This document shows, one piece after another, positions 32,831 to 44,100 of a DNA stretch of 64,000 nucleotides. The first letter of the stretch is position 1, and each line of letters starts with the position of its first letter. The notes under the pieces are model-generated. The model saw nothing but the letters and a program-made list of their open reading frames with translations. It made no database searches and was not told the origin of the DNA. The stretch comes from Leucogyrophana mollusca (Eukaryota; Basidiomycota; Agaricomycetes; Boletales): NCBI GenBank assembly GCA_021014945.1, contig MU266331.1, forward strand, positions 231,620 through 295,619, given 5' to 3'. Position numbers and translations under genes: made by a program.

Positions 32831-33877
32831 TTACTCCTCCGCGAGACGCCCAGCTAGACGTTGAAACGCTGCCACACCCTCTTTCCCCAGTAGTGTTGCA
32901 CACCCCACCGCCTTCGCACCAGCCCGATGCATACGTTCCACTGCTTCGGGTGTTGTCACACCCCCAGCGCCAATGATCACGATCTCGCGCATCGCCGGGT
33001 CATCCGACTCGGCAAGTAAACGCGCAAAGGAGTAAACGTTGCCAAGTGAAAGGGAATGTATCGCTTCCCCTGCCAGCCCACCAAGCCCCGGGGGGACAGC
33101 GAACTGGTTGACCCCTGCACCCCCATCTACGGCCAGCTCTGAGAACACCAGGCTGTTTCCGAGAGTGTTCGTACACGTGAAGTAAGCAAAAGGATTCCTC
33201 GGCTGCCCCGATGGGTCCAGCCGCGTGTAGGCAGCGATGCCATCTATGACTTCGGTGAACTGGGTCGAAGCGACGTAAGGGGGAAGTTTGAGTCCAATAG
33301 TGAGAGACTCGTCTTCCCAGAATGCTTTTGCGAAGACGTCCAGGAAAGGCGAGACACCTGAGAAATGGTACGAGGGGGGAGGGTGACCCTTGATATTAGG
33401 GCAGCTTGGATTGAATTCGACGGCGACGCGGGACTGCCAGCCAGGTTGGCTCTTGCGCAAGACCTGTATGGAGTCGAGCATGGCTGCGATCTCGACGGGC
33501 GATGAGTCGGAGATGCTAATGATAAAGGGTTTCGAAGAACTTGGATCCTGTTCGAGGAGTGTCCGTATCCATGACAGATACGTGGCTAGGGAGTGCGGAG
33601 AGTAGCCGTAAGAGTTCAGGGATGAAAGAGAGTCTTTCAAGAACGCAACCTGCATACATCATCGTAGACTAAGTAGCTAGACGGCCCCAAACCGTACCAT
33701 CGAACTTACGGTATGAGATGAATCTTCTGCGAAACCCGCGAGTGTGGCAGTTCGCGTGATAACTGCGCCTGTGTACTGACAGTGATAAAGTTCCTGGAGC
33801 TGGGAGAGATCTGATGCCCAAGCACAAGAGCAGTTGACCAGAGATGGTGACACTTCGATGCTCCGAATCCTCACCAT
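32831..33877 (-). CDS. URA1: Dihydroorotate dehydrogenase, class 1A (cytosolic, fumarate-type) family
   Basis: Two exons (33877-33710, 33649-32831) give 328 codons plus stop. The flavoprotein barrel is clear: GAVITRTATLAGF near the N-terminus, VAVEFNPSCPNIKGHPPPSY with the class 1 catalytic Cys (class 2 enzymes have Ser here), IGLKLPPYVASTQF with a conserved Lys, and the phosphate-binding IVIIGAGGVTTPEAVERM and VGCATLLGKEGVAAF. No mitochondrial presequence or membrane helix precedes the barrel, unlike class 2 enzymes. By family it oxidises dihydroorotate to orotate in pyrimidine synthesis, with fumarate as acceptor. Most fungi rely on the mitochondrial class 2 enzyme, so this may be an extra paralogue with another role. 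A partial copy of exon 1 lies just upstream. Confidence 0.85.
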
Positions 33878-33947
33878 AGTTTCGTAAGAATAGGAAACTC
33901 GACCTACATATAAGTATGGCAAAAGTGAGTGTTAGTGATAAGAGACT
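33829..33947 (-). repeat. Duplicated 5' segment, functional copy (overlaps exon 1 of URA1-like gene)
   Basis: This ~119-base segment, containing the start codon region and upstream leader of the dehydrogenase gene, is repeated in the same orientation at 34041-34169. The match extends from AGCAGTTGACCAG through CATAC(TT)ATA leader sequence to GATAAGAGACT, with scattered substitutions and small insertions or deletions. Confidence 0.7.
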
Positions 33948-34040
33948 AGGAGTGTTATATATTGCTTGATAGAACACATGATCCAAGCAGGTCATATAAA
34001 TATAGTGACTATACGTGCTCGAAGAGATCTCGTGCGCAAA

Positions 34041-34169
34041 AGCAGCTGACCAGGGAAGGCGATATTTCGATGCTCTGAATTCTCACCAGACTTTCGTAGG
34101 ACTGAGATGGTGTTCGCGTCAACCTATAAGTATGGCAACAGTGAGTGCTAGTGCAGATGATAAGAGACT
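34041..34169 (-). pseudogene. Partial duplicate of the dehydrogenase 5' end
   Basis: On the minus strand this segment encodes SLVRIQSIEISPSLVSC, closely matching TMVRIRSIEVSPSLVNC at the N-terminus of the adjacent dehydrogenase. The position matching the start ATG is CTG here, and the similarity stops after about 130 bases with no barrel sequence following. It is best read as a tandem partial duplication that cannot make the enzyme. Confidence 0.65.
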
Positions 34170-34444
34170 GTCCCCGAGACCTCCACGATGTAGCTAGTTT
34201 GTGACGCCAGTCGGTGTATATATGTGACCTACTGCAATCATGCACTCTATCGCGGCCCTCTTCTGGAAAACGACATTCACAGGATGGACAAGCCCATGTT
34301 TCTGTGGCTTTCAATCAGGACAGAAGAGGTCAGGATTGGCAAAGACAGGCAAAACGCACACATAATTATTGCTTTGTTCGACAAGAGCGGTTCCCTCATG
34401 GGTGAATAACACGAAAAGTGAAGTACACCAGTATCAGACAGGTG

Positions 34445-35341
34445 TCATTTGAGAACCTCCTCTCGCTCTAACACAGACTTCTCTAGTTTTATCAAGATCG
34501 TCGTACGTGACGGGTACTGCTGGACGGGCGTGTGATGTGCCGTTACGCGAGCAGGCTTAAATGATATTGTCAACCTTAGCCCTCAGCCGGCTAGAACGAT
34601 GACTCACGAATCCGAGACCGTCAAAGACGGCCTCTACGACCCCTGCGGTAAAGGAAGAACAGCTAAGTTGGTTCATGTCTCTTGGTACTGAGATATGTCG
34701 TTCGATCGGAGGATCGTTGTCAATGATCATATCTATGGCACGAACATCGAGATGAACATCACCAGAGGCAGCGCAATTTAGAATGAACGTACACTCGTCT
34801 TCGTTCTCCACGCTTTTCTCAATTGCATCAGCGGGTCTCCCAAAGACTGCTCTCCAGACTTGGGTGTGAACAGACATCAGGGCAGGTAACAGGCGGATCT
34901 CGCGTTTGGGAGCTTTCGATGAAGACTCTGCCCGCCAAACCATCAGTTCCAGAACACGGGTACCGATGCGGTACCCCAGTGTATTCAAGCTACACCGTGA
35001 GGGTGAGATTTCCTTGACTGTAAATATTATTCCTGGGTATGCTCTCACCGCCGCTCGAGGTCATTGATGCCGCTGACGCGTTTCTGGGTATACTGGACAA
35101 CCTCTGAGAAGAGGAAAGTAAATGCAGACGCAGAGACCTCGGTAGTGCGCGTCTTATTTAGATTTCTGTCATAGATATTGGGACGAGATATGGGTTTTGG
35201 TGTGCCAAGTGCGGTGTTGATGGACGGCGCGGACGGGAGAGAGAAGCGTGCACTACTGCCCGTTGGCGACAGGTGTTCTGCTGAGGACAAGGACGATGCA
35301 GAAAGAACAGAAAAGCGAGGATGGGGCTGAGTGTAAGCCAT
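34445..35341 (-). CDS. TRS31: TRAPP complex subunit TRS31 (TRAPPC5, Bet3 family)
   Basis: Three exons (35341-35049, 34989-34608, 34519-34445) give 249 codons plus stop. The first ~65 residues are Ser/Pro-rich, as in other fungal versions. The Bet3-fold core follows: [60 protein letters not shown], and [20 protein letters not shown] leading to [10 protein letters not shown]. The last exon gives [20 protein letters not shown], matching the family C-terminus. TRS31 is a core subunit of the TRAPP complexes that activate Rab1/Ypt1 in ER-Golgi traffic. The last intron has two in-frame acceptors 3 bases apart. It shares a 144-base divergent promoter with the BTB gene. Confidence 0.95.
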
Positions 35342-35485
35342 GGATTTATGATATTATGGTCTGTGGTGAACAATGGTCGGTGTAATTAGTTGCCACGTGG
35401 AATGAGAGTGCCTCGTCATGAGAGGCATGTCTGAGTAAGGCTCTACAGCACAAGCCAAGGGACGCGGACACGATATAAAATCATC

Positions 35486-38244
35486 ATGGCACCCAGCATT
35501 CTCGATTCTATTCTTTCTCCGAACCGTGTACTGCACACAACCCCATCCCTCCCAGATATATATTCTGGTCCACGCTCGTCCTCTCCAAGGCCAAGTCCTC
35601 TCAGGCGGTCCAAGACTCCCATGACCTCCGCTGGCTTATCTTCTGTAGATCTACAACACCATATCTATAACTCTCTCCTGCAGTCAAAGACAGCAGATAT
35701 CGCACTTCATGTGCGCGGAACCTGGGAAGCTGTTTACAAACTTCACCGTGTAGTGCTCATACAGGCTGTAAGTCCATCACGTCCTGCCACCCCGGACTAT
35801 ATTCAACTCGCGTACTAGGGCTTCTTCAGCTCGCTCTTCACAGCTGGGTTCATCGAATCCTCTCCCAAGTTCGGTTCCCATGTGTCGGGTCCCGACGAAA
35901 TTGACATCGTGTTTGATGATCGTAACATCACTCGCGCAGGTATGCGCGCTTGTCCCTCAACTGTGTTCTTATCAACTGATGTCACACCTTTTGTTCAGCC
36001 TTTGAGTCCGTCGTCGCAGTTGGATAATGTGCGATCTCTAACAAATTTAACAGGATATGTATCGCACGACTATACGGTGGTGGTCCTCCGCTTCACGTAT
36101 CTCCTTCGCTTATGCCTACCACGTCACATCCGCTGACGCCATCATTTCCTGGTCCTGCCCTTCCAGCTGACTTGCCTCAGGGCCATCATCCCGCCTCTCC
36201 GCGTCTGCTCCTGTCTCTCCTGGCAACTGCCGTATATCTATCTATCCCCTCTATCGCGTTGCAAGCTCTTGGCCATATTTTGAACACAGTCGGACCGTAT
36301 TCCGTCGTCCAGTACCTCAATTTTGCAATCGGGCGTCCCATTGGTTCTCCTACTGAAGATGAACCTGAGGCAGCAGTCGGGCTCGAGGGGATCGCGGAAA
36401 TAGTAAAACCTGAGAGAGGAACTGTGCGACAACCAAGCTCCCAGCCAAAAACCGTCGAACATGAATACGAGGATTTAGGTGACAAGCTTCATGAGTTGGA
36501 TGTTCAGAAGGAGGACCCTGCAGACTCTGAGTCTGAATCCGATAAAGGGGACCACCCTACGAATGTCCCGTTCTTCTACTACGGTGCTGTTTCGAACAAG
36601 ATCGGCGAAGCTGCTGCATGCTGGCTCGCAAGGTGGGGTGCAGACATGCTAGTCCACGAGGAGAAGCTATCACGCGGACGAGAGGTGACACCCTCGTCTG
36701 CCACTGCCTCTACCCAACAAGCGCGCAGACGCGCCGACACAATGCCCTCAAATTCCTCACCCCCTGCAAACACGTCTAACACGCCATCTCCGCATGTTGT
36801 GCCAGTCATATGGGCGAGAGGAGGGCTTAATTCGCGATGGATTCGCGAAGTGATATCGTCTGACGCCTTCTTTATCAAAGGGGAGCGAGAGCGGTATGAC
36901 CTTGCCTGCGCAGTCGTGGAACTTCGCAGAAGCCAAGGAATCAATGAAGACGAGGAAAAGGACTGGGAAATTATGTTCCGCGAAGGAATCTACTACGCAA
37001 ACATGGTATCGACTCCTTGTTTCGTCCTAGTATCTTTCCACTGATACCACTATATTCAGCTTGTGGACGATATCATTTTGCTGTCGCAGCATGTCTCTCC
37101 TAGTACGGGTCGGCCGTACGTACCACTTGCCGTGTTGCAAGCCGCCCATTGGAACCAGTCTCTTTTACGTTGCCAAATCACGTCGCGAACGAACACCAAT
37201 GCATCGCCATCATCGCCTCCGTCTAGCCCGCCTCCACCACGTGACAAAGAACTGGGCCTCTCCGTCACGACAGCCGACATCCTCACACGCCTCTCTACGA
37301 CTGACGATCATACTCAGAACTCAGACGAGAAAGATAAGGTGTACTATCCAGTAGCACGTGATTCTTCCCTGCGCATTGGGGATCCCAACGGGATCGAAGG
37401 AGCCTCCATGGATCAACTTTTCGACACAGTCGCCGACAGCAAGGCCGCAACTCATGCAGCAACGTCTGAAGCCACCTTCTTTGGCCTCAAATCCGAGCGA
37501 CTAGCTGCATCAGCCTGCGTAGCCGCGGATGCTACGGGTAAGGCACGATGGTCGCCGTACCCACCCTGCCGGTTTGCTGTTGAGTTCTGGGACATAGACG
37601 CTCTCAAGGAGAAGTCACGATTGCATTCGCATACGATCTGGTATGCTGGCAGTCTCTTCAATGTCTACGTCCAGGTAGTGCGTAAGAAGGGCATTCAACT
37701 AGGTGTATATTTACACCGCCAATCGAGCGTCGACCCTATCCCAGCTCCGTCGACGCCTGCGCAGTCTGTACATCGCGGCGACCGGTCACATAATCGTGCA
37801 CCTTCGTCGCCACCTATGAACCCCGCTTCGGCATCGTCAGCATCCGTGCACTATTCGCCTTCTATTCATCCACCCACACGTAGTATCACCCCGAACTCCG
37901 CTCCCTCGACGTCATCCGGTTTAGCCACTTCATATCTCCCGTCGGTGAGCTCCATCCCAGCGACTGCACCCCCGGTAACACCACAACAACCATATCGAGA
38001 CCCACGTTCGGCGGTCTCCGCCTACTTTGCCATCTTGTGCTCGACTTCCACTGGGTCGTCCATGACACGGTTCACGAGCGTACCGGATGTGTTCTCGGTT
38101 AGTCAGAGCTGGGGGTGGAAGTCGAGCTCGCTGCGATCTGAGGAGTACATTGAAGTGGGTGCCGATGGTCAACCTGTGAGGCCTACGGTTCCTGCACCGA
38201 GGGAGCTTAGTCTCCGTGCTACTATAGTTCTTGGTATCGTCTAA
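35486..38244 (+). CDS. BTB/POZ domain protein with long disordered regions
   Basis: Five exons (35486-35767, 35819-35939, 35999-36005, 36054-37005, 37060-38244) close in phase at 848 codons plus stop. Exon 3 has only 7 bases and is required to keep the frame into RAAFEICIARLYGGGPPLHV. The BTB fold spans about residues 55-145 (LQSKTADIALHVRGTW, YKLHRVVLIQAGFFSSLF, EIDIVFDDRNITRAAFE). A helical section follows (LLLSLLATAVYLSIPSIALQ), resembling a BACK-like extension, then VPVIWARGGLNSRWIREVIS and a C-terminal domain with FAVEFWDIDALKEKSRLHSH. Ser/Pro-rich loops separate these. The layout recalls germ-cell-less-type BTB proteins, which act as cullin-3 adaptors, but that link is inference. Confidence 0.85.
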
Positions 38245-38492
38245 TTGCTCTGCTTGCCCTCATTTATCCCTACTATTCACGAATTTCTGATGACATATAT
38301 CACGCGCACCTCTGTATCTACACTTTGCATGTGTCTTTGCTCGAGTATGAATTGTGCTCTTTCGCCCCTCGGGCCCCAGTACTATGTGTGGCTGTACTGG
38401 AATCTGGTCGGTTCGGCGCCCAGTCTTTTTGCTTCCCATACTTCCACAAGGTCCATTAGCCTTGAGCTGTAATCATTTCAAGCATTACAGCC

Positions 38493-39503
38493 ATGTCGAA
38501 AGGCAAAGGAAAACAAGTAGAGACATCTGCGCTCCTGCCGCCGTTGCCTAACCCGTCCGCTGGTAGCGCCAATCCGTCCGCCTCTCTTTCCTCGCTCTGG
38601 GGCTACCTCTTGCCCGCACTCGACCACATTGTTCGATCGCCAACTAACAACGCCGAAAAAGCGCCCGCTATCGATATATCTTATCATATGGGTATCCACA
38701 CAGCATGTTACAACTACTTCACGGCGCAGTCCGAAGCCGCCAATGGTCGTCCGCCGCCCTCGGCTGCAGACAGAGTCAAGCGGACTCCAAGCGGGACAGA
38801 CTTGTACGAGCATCTCGACAAGTACTATGCAGAGGTCGCTAGAGAACTTCTTCTCGGTGCACCCGAAGATGACTCGAACCTCATTCAATATATTTTGCCT
38901 TGCTTCAACCGATACGCTGCCGGCGCCCACTCTGTTAACCGCCTCTTGAACTACGTCAACAGGCATTATGTGAAGCGTGCCATTGACGAAGATAGAGGCT
39001 GGCTTACACTCAACGATATCTTCGACGCTGTCGCCAAGTCCATCGAGGACGGAGACACACGGGAGAAAATTTCCAAGAAGTTAAAGGAGAGGAGAACGGA
39101 GGAGTTGATGAAGTGGGGCTATGAAGAAGGTGGCACTACGGAGCAGCTCGCCCAGGCAGAGTTGCATGCTGAGGCTGCGAGCCCCCTCGATCGCGTCGTG
39201 CCGCTGTCAGCTCTTGCGCTTCGACGCTTCAGGACGGAATTTATGGAGCCCCTGCTTGCAGTACCGAAGATGAAGGGAAAGAAAAAGAGACCCGGTGCAG
39301 CTGTTTTGAGCAGTTCTGGCTTGCCAAAAGGGCGCCTCGCTCGAGCCATCAGGGAACTCTTGGAACTGCAAGATCTGGAGGTCGAGGAGAGGAAGCGGCT
39401 TGCGGCAGAGTTGGCGACAGCCTTGCGTGCGATCGGTGTGCGCAACGGGCACCCCCTACGCAAGAAGCTGGACAAATTTCTAACCACCGGATTGTCTACA
39501 TAG
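38493..39503 (+). CDS. Stand-alone cullin N-terminal-like protein
   Basis: A single intronless frame of 336 codons plus stop. Residues ~35-175 follow the first cullin repeats: SSLWGYLLPALDHIVRSPTN, ISYHMGIHTACYNYFTAQSE, GTDLYEHLDKYYAEVARELL, and LLNYVNRHYVKRAIDEDRGW, which matches the CUL1 segment where adaptors bind (there, YLNRHWVRRECDEGRKG). After ~residue 200 the protein departs from cullins: charged helices, a basic patch (KMKGKKKRPGA) and a Leu/Glu/Arg helix near the end. The cullin-homology domain that binds Rbx1 and the neddylation Lys are absent. The stop at 39503 is followed closely by the next gene, so this is not a simple truncation at an intron. It may compete for cullin adaptors (inference). 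Confidence 0.75.
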   Translation: MSKGKGKQVETSALLPPLPNPSAGSANPSASLSSLWGYLLPALDHIVRSPTNNAEKAPAIDISYHMGIHTACYNYFTAQSEAANGRPPPSAADRVKRTPSGTDLYEHLDKYYAEVARELLLGAPEDDSNLIQYILPCFNRYAAGAHSVNRLLNYVNRHYVKRAIDEDRGWLTLNDIFDAVAKSIEDGDTREKISKKLKERRTEELMKWGYEEGGTTEQLAQAELHAEAASPLDRVVPLSALALRRFRTEFMEPLLAVPKMKGKKKRPGAAVLSSSGLPKGRLARAIRELLELQDLEVEERKRLAAELATALRAIGVRNGHPLRKKLDKFLTTGLST

Positions 39504-39624
39504 CGCAGTGTATCTTTGACTAGGGGTCCATTATTATGAATATTATGCGATATAAGATGACTGTGAGAACTGCAAGTAGGCGACGGACAGGTTAGCCAAG
39601 TGCTATATTTTTTGAGCAGGTACA

Positions 39625-39630
39625 TATAAA
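39625..39630 (+). promoter_or_regulatory. TATA box of the pyrophosphatase gene
   Basis: TATAAA, 95 bases before the ATG at 39719 and only about 25 bases before an upstream in-frame ATG at 39650. The spacing favours 39719 as the main start. Confidence 0.5.
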
Positions 39631-39718
39631 GCAGATCTTGTTGGCGGATATGACCGGGGCTTCGACTGCTACCAAACGTCTCTCATCTCATCTCCGTCAC
39701 TTTGCATCAAGAGCTAAT

Positions 39719-40922
39719 ATGGCCTCTCGTATGTTCTCTCCCTTTTCCTCTCACGCTAACTTCTTACCGTCCCGCAGAATTCTCTCCTCGTCTCATCGGG
39801 GCCCCCAACACCCTTGGTAATTGCCCTGTTGAGCGCATTGTCGGTCATGTACTGATCATGACCTCTCATATCAGATCATCGAGTTTACATCGAGCAAAAC
39901 GGCTCGGTGGTGTCGTCTTTCCATGACATCCCTCTCTTCGCAGACCAGAGCAATGGCATCTTCAACATGATCGTCGAGGTCCCCCGCTGGACCAACGCAA
40001 AGATGGAGATCTCCAAGGAGGAGCCTTTCAACCCCATCAAACAGGACATTAAGAAGGGTCGCTTGCGTTTCGTCCGCAACTGCTTCCCCCATCATGGTTA
40101 CATTTGGAACTATGGTGCTTTCCCTCAGGTACCGCACTCGTCGCCGTCGTGTACAGTTTTATAGTGCTGATATCGGCATCATAGACATGGGAGGATCCCA
40201 CCGTTACCCACGCTGAGACCAAGGCCAAGGGTGACAACGACCCGCTCGACGTCTGCGAGATCGGCGAGCAGGTTGGATACGTCGGCCAAGTCAAGCAGGT
40301 CAAGGTTTTGGGCATCATGGCCCTGCTGGATGAGGGAGAGACCGACTGGAAAGTCATAGTTGTCGATGTCCTAGACCCCCTCGCGTCTAAGCTCAATGAC
40401 ATCGAGGACGTCGAGAGACATCTCCCCGGTCTCATTCGCGCCACCAACGAGTGGTTCAGGTAAGTGTCAAGCCACCTGCCTGATGCCCGTCATACTTATA
40501 TCATGCAGGATCTACAAGATCCCCGACGGCAAGGGCGAAAATGCCTTCGCCTTCTCTGGGGAAGCGAAAAACAAAAAGTATGCGACCGAAATTATCCACG
40601 AATGCCACGAGGCATGGCGTCGTCTCATCAACGGAGAGAGTCCAGCCAAGACGGCCTCCTATGATCTCTCCATGTAAGCTCCCTCTCGTTTCTTTTCCAT
40701 CTTTCCTGCTGATAAATTTCTAGCCGCAACGTCACCGTCCAAGGCTCTGTTGGCCTTGTGGGCCGCAACGACCCTACTTACCTCGCCATCCCTCCGGACT
40801 CAAGGAAGCCCCCTGCTCCCATTGATCCTTCCAGTAAGTGATCAACTTGGGTTCCTCACTTTGTTGTTCATTCCTCCCGCGTAGTCTCTAAGTGGTTCTA
40901 CATCTCCTCTGTGCAAGTTTAG
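39719..40922 (+). CDS. IPP1: Soluble inorganic pyrophosphatase (family I)
   Basis: Seven exons (39719-39728, 39778-39816, 39875-40128, 40185-40459, 40509-40673, 40724-40833, 40885-40922) give 296 codons plus stop. Family I hallmarks are intact: [60 protein letters not shown] with the metal-binding D-NDPLD motif, [17 protein letters not shown], and a late [13 protein letters not shown]. The enzyme splits pyrophosphate to phosphate in the cytosol, pulling biosynthetic reactions forward. The first exon has 10 bases. An in-frame ATG at 39650 would add a basic leader (TKRLSSHLRHFASRA) of the mitochondrial-presequence type; its use is uncertain. Confidence 0.97.
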
Positions 40923-41109
40923 AGCCGAAAAGAGAGATACTAGAAGCCACCTGTAAACCAATTGTGTATAAAAATCCGAGTCGTACTTCTGCTCAATGAC
41001 CGATAGGCTGAGGGCTGACATCGCAAACGTGTCATGTGTCATGATTAGTCTAAAGCTACAATTTCTACATGTGCGCAAGTGAGTTGCTAACGTGCTAGTT
41101 GACCTCATG

Positions 41110-44100
41110 TTAGCGTCTTGATTTTTCTCCAATGCCATCGGGTTGCGAGGGGTATCGACAGTATCGGTCGGATATCGAGGTCACCGTCCAAGTTCCTAGA
41201 GCGACAAGTGAGTAATTGCTGCGTAGTGTTCAGGACACAGACATACCTTCCAACGCAGAGAAAACAGAGTATTCATTTGTAGTCACTCCGGAGACTGTGT
41301 GCGTCTCAAGGACTTTGCCAGGTTTGCCCCCTTTCTTGGGACTTGGCTCCGAGCGTTGATACGTGAATGTGAATGGAGGCTCGCCGATAAGTGTGAACAC
41401 GATCTCGGCTTGATCCCCTGAGCAGAGGGTCAGCACTAGCAACCACGTAGCTTCGCAGTGACGCTCACCTTCGTGAATATCTTGGAAGATCCTCTTTCCG
41501 TGGCCAACTTGAGCAGATGGAAGTGGATGAACCGTGAAATGTAGGTCGGTAACGGCAGCTTTGCACATCTTTTGTTGATGTGCGACGGACGTGATGGTGA
41601 ATTCGCCAGTCTGTTGCTGGACCAGGGAGAAAGGAGATATTTTCGCCTCCTGCACGTGCGACTTGCCGTTGATGCGGTATCTGCAAGCATACACACATAA
41701 GTCCAGTTTTAGCCGACAAAAATCAGACCATACCCTATTGACCACGGAGGTGTACCCTCCAGTTGGAACTGTGTGACGTCCCCAACGCAGAAATCTGTCT
41801 TCTTGTCGAAAGGAATAATAGCGGCCGTTTCAGCCACATCAACGTAGATCGAGCGGCGTGCAGGATCCAAGTCCGCCTGTTCACAGTGTGACGAATCTTG
41901 GACGGATTCGATCGTGACCCTATGTGGGCCAATCGAAGTAAACTGGTACGATGGCAAGTCTATTCTCCAAGACCTATCATGCACCACAACACTTTCCTTG
42001 TGCACTTTGCTCGCGGCGAGATTCCTAATTGACAGTTGGACCTCAAAAGGCGGCGTACCCTCGAATTCAATAATACCGTCCGGCGAGAGCGTGTCGCGCG
42101 GCGCGAGAGCATCGTTCAAACAATACGACATCCGTGCATCGTTCTTGAATCGCGCCGAAGGCCGCATGAAGACTTCCTGCTCAAACAATAGGCGTTCCGA
42201 GCGCGGAATCACAGCGTTCTTGTGCTTGGCAAGAGGGTATGCCGAATCGCCGATCTGTTTGACTTCGTAGTACTTGCGCCCTGCCGTTGAAGTGTGGAGT
42301 TGGAATCTAGTGCGTGGCTGGATGCTGCTAAATGTGGGTTGGTCAAGCACTATTGTGCCACCAGACTCGTCGTTCCTTGCAACATTGTACATGATTTGGA
42401 AGGGCGGACGGCCTGGGATGGTAAAGTCAGCTGGGCCGTGAAGTTTGGATTTATGAACTCACCAGTAAGTTCGAGATCAACATGATCGTCGTGACCTCGA
42501 CAGATGGGAGCGAGTATGTGGGAACGATTATAAGACTCGAACGTGGCCGGTGTTTCTGGTGAAAGTCTAGCAGATGGCCGAGGCACCCATTCTACAGCAT
42601 ATGTGTTCTCGCCGGTCAAGACAGAACCTGGACATTGCGAATCGGCAACCTGAACGAAATTTAGTATTGCACCCTGTGCGATAAGATTTGCTTACGTCGA
42701 TAATCTCATAGAGCCCCTTCTCCTTGACGTGGATGTGGTCATTGGGTGACCTCACTGTTACGGTCTGAACGCGGCCAGGGTCCTCCATTCGACGATACTT
42801 CACCGTCCAGGGCTGAGCACGAAGTGAGATAGAGCAATGCAGGACAAGAAGAGCCCTTACCCCGTCTCCAGTTAGGCGCAGAGGGAGATCGGCCTGTTCA
42901 TCTTGCAGAACAACGACTTGACGATGATCGCTCTTGCCGTAGAACTTGACTGTCGGCTAAAATTTCGCCTTACCATCAACCAATGCTTCATGAAACATTG
43001 GCTTGCTGCATACCTTCACCCTCCGGACGTTCACGGATACGCCGGGAACTGATATAGAGCGTTTGCAGCCATAAGTGTCCTCGACGCTCACTAGCACAAC
43101 CCTCAGCAACTTCCACCTGATATCAACACTGGGGCCTTACCCAAATCGACGTCGAACGTTCCACCTTCTTTATCTATGACACTCGGTATAGGCACTTGGA
43201 TTCTCGTCGGAGACGTCGTTATGTCTCGAATCTCGAGCGCATCAGTGCTCTTAGGGCCGACCACCTGAAGCTGAAGGTTCCACGGCGGCGTTCCCTACCC
43301 AAATGCGCGCATCAGCACGCACTTAAATTGAAAATGCCAGCCAATCACTCACTCTTAGGTCCACTTCCACACTCACGGTCCCTCCCTCACAGCTGCTCAC
43401 TGTCTTCCTGCTCTTGCCCGCTGCATTGGCGAAATCAGCTGCAGCAAGTGGATGCACGATCTGCTCGATGGTTGGTCCATCAAGCGCAACTTTCTTGTAA
43501 TTGACGTCGCTGAGTTGCACGAAGGTGTAAACGTAGTGCCCGCTGTGCTCGGGTTGCAATGTAAGCTCGCCGCGCGAGCCACTGAATGTCTTGAAGAGTT
43601 CGCGCGGAGACGACGCGTCACGCTGAGTGCGGTAATATACCTGGAACGGTGGTGTGCCATGGAGAACGAGCGACGCGGAAACGCCAGTGTCCCCAGAGCT
43701 GGAGAGTATTGCGCAAGTTCAGCGATGGCTTGAGAACATAAGTAAGAAGATGCGCACCACTCGTGAATCCTCTTCCACTCAATCTCCGCGGTCGGCATTG
43801 GTCTTTCAACAACTTTGCAAGTCTCTGGGGCCAACACGTCTCCTTCGCACCACTGAGCAATTATGAGTATACTGAGTGAAGCGCCTTCAGTAATTCGCGT
43901 ACCTTGCCTTTCACACCTGCGATCGCATACTCTCCGGGTGTATCGACTTTAAGACTCAGGTCTCTCCTCTCCTTCTGAGTCTGCAGAGTCTTGATCCAAG
44001 GTTTTGCTCGCTTTCCGCTGTCGTCCGAAGGCTTATACTCGACTACCACGTCCCAGGGCCCATCAACAGCGTCAGCATCGTTGATGGACAGTGTCAAAGG

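Noticed and set aside
10128..39503. A possible ubiquitin-pathway gene cluster (UBC12, GID1, UMP1, cullin-like, BTB)
   Set aside because: The genes are spread over 30 kb and mixed with unrelated genes; such spacing can arise by chance in a compact genome.
43196..43504. Plus-strand frame opposite POM152
   Set aside because: It is a shadow of the POM152 Ig-like exons on the minus strand.
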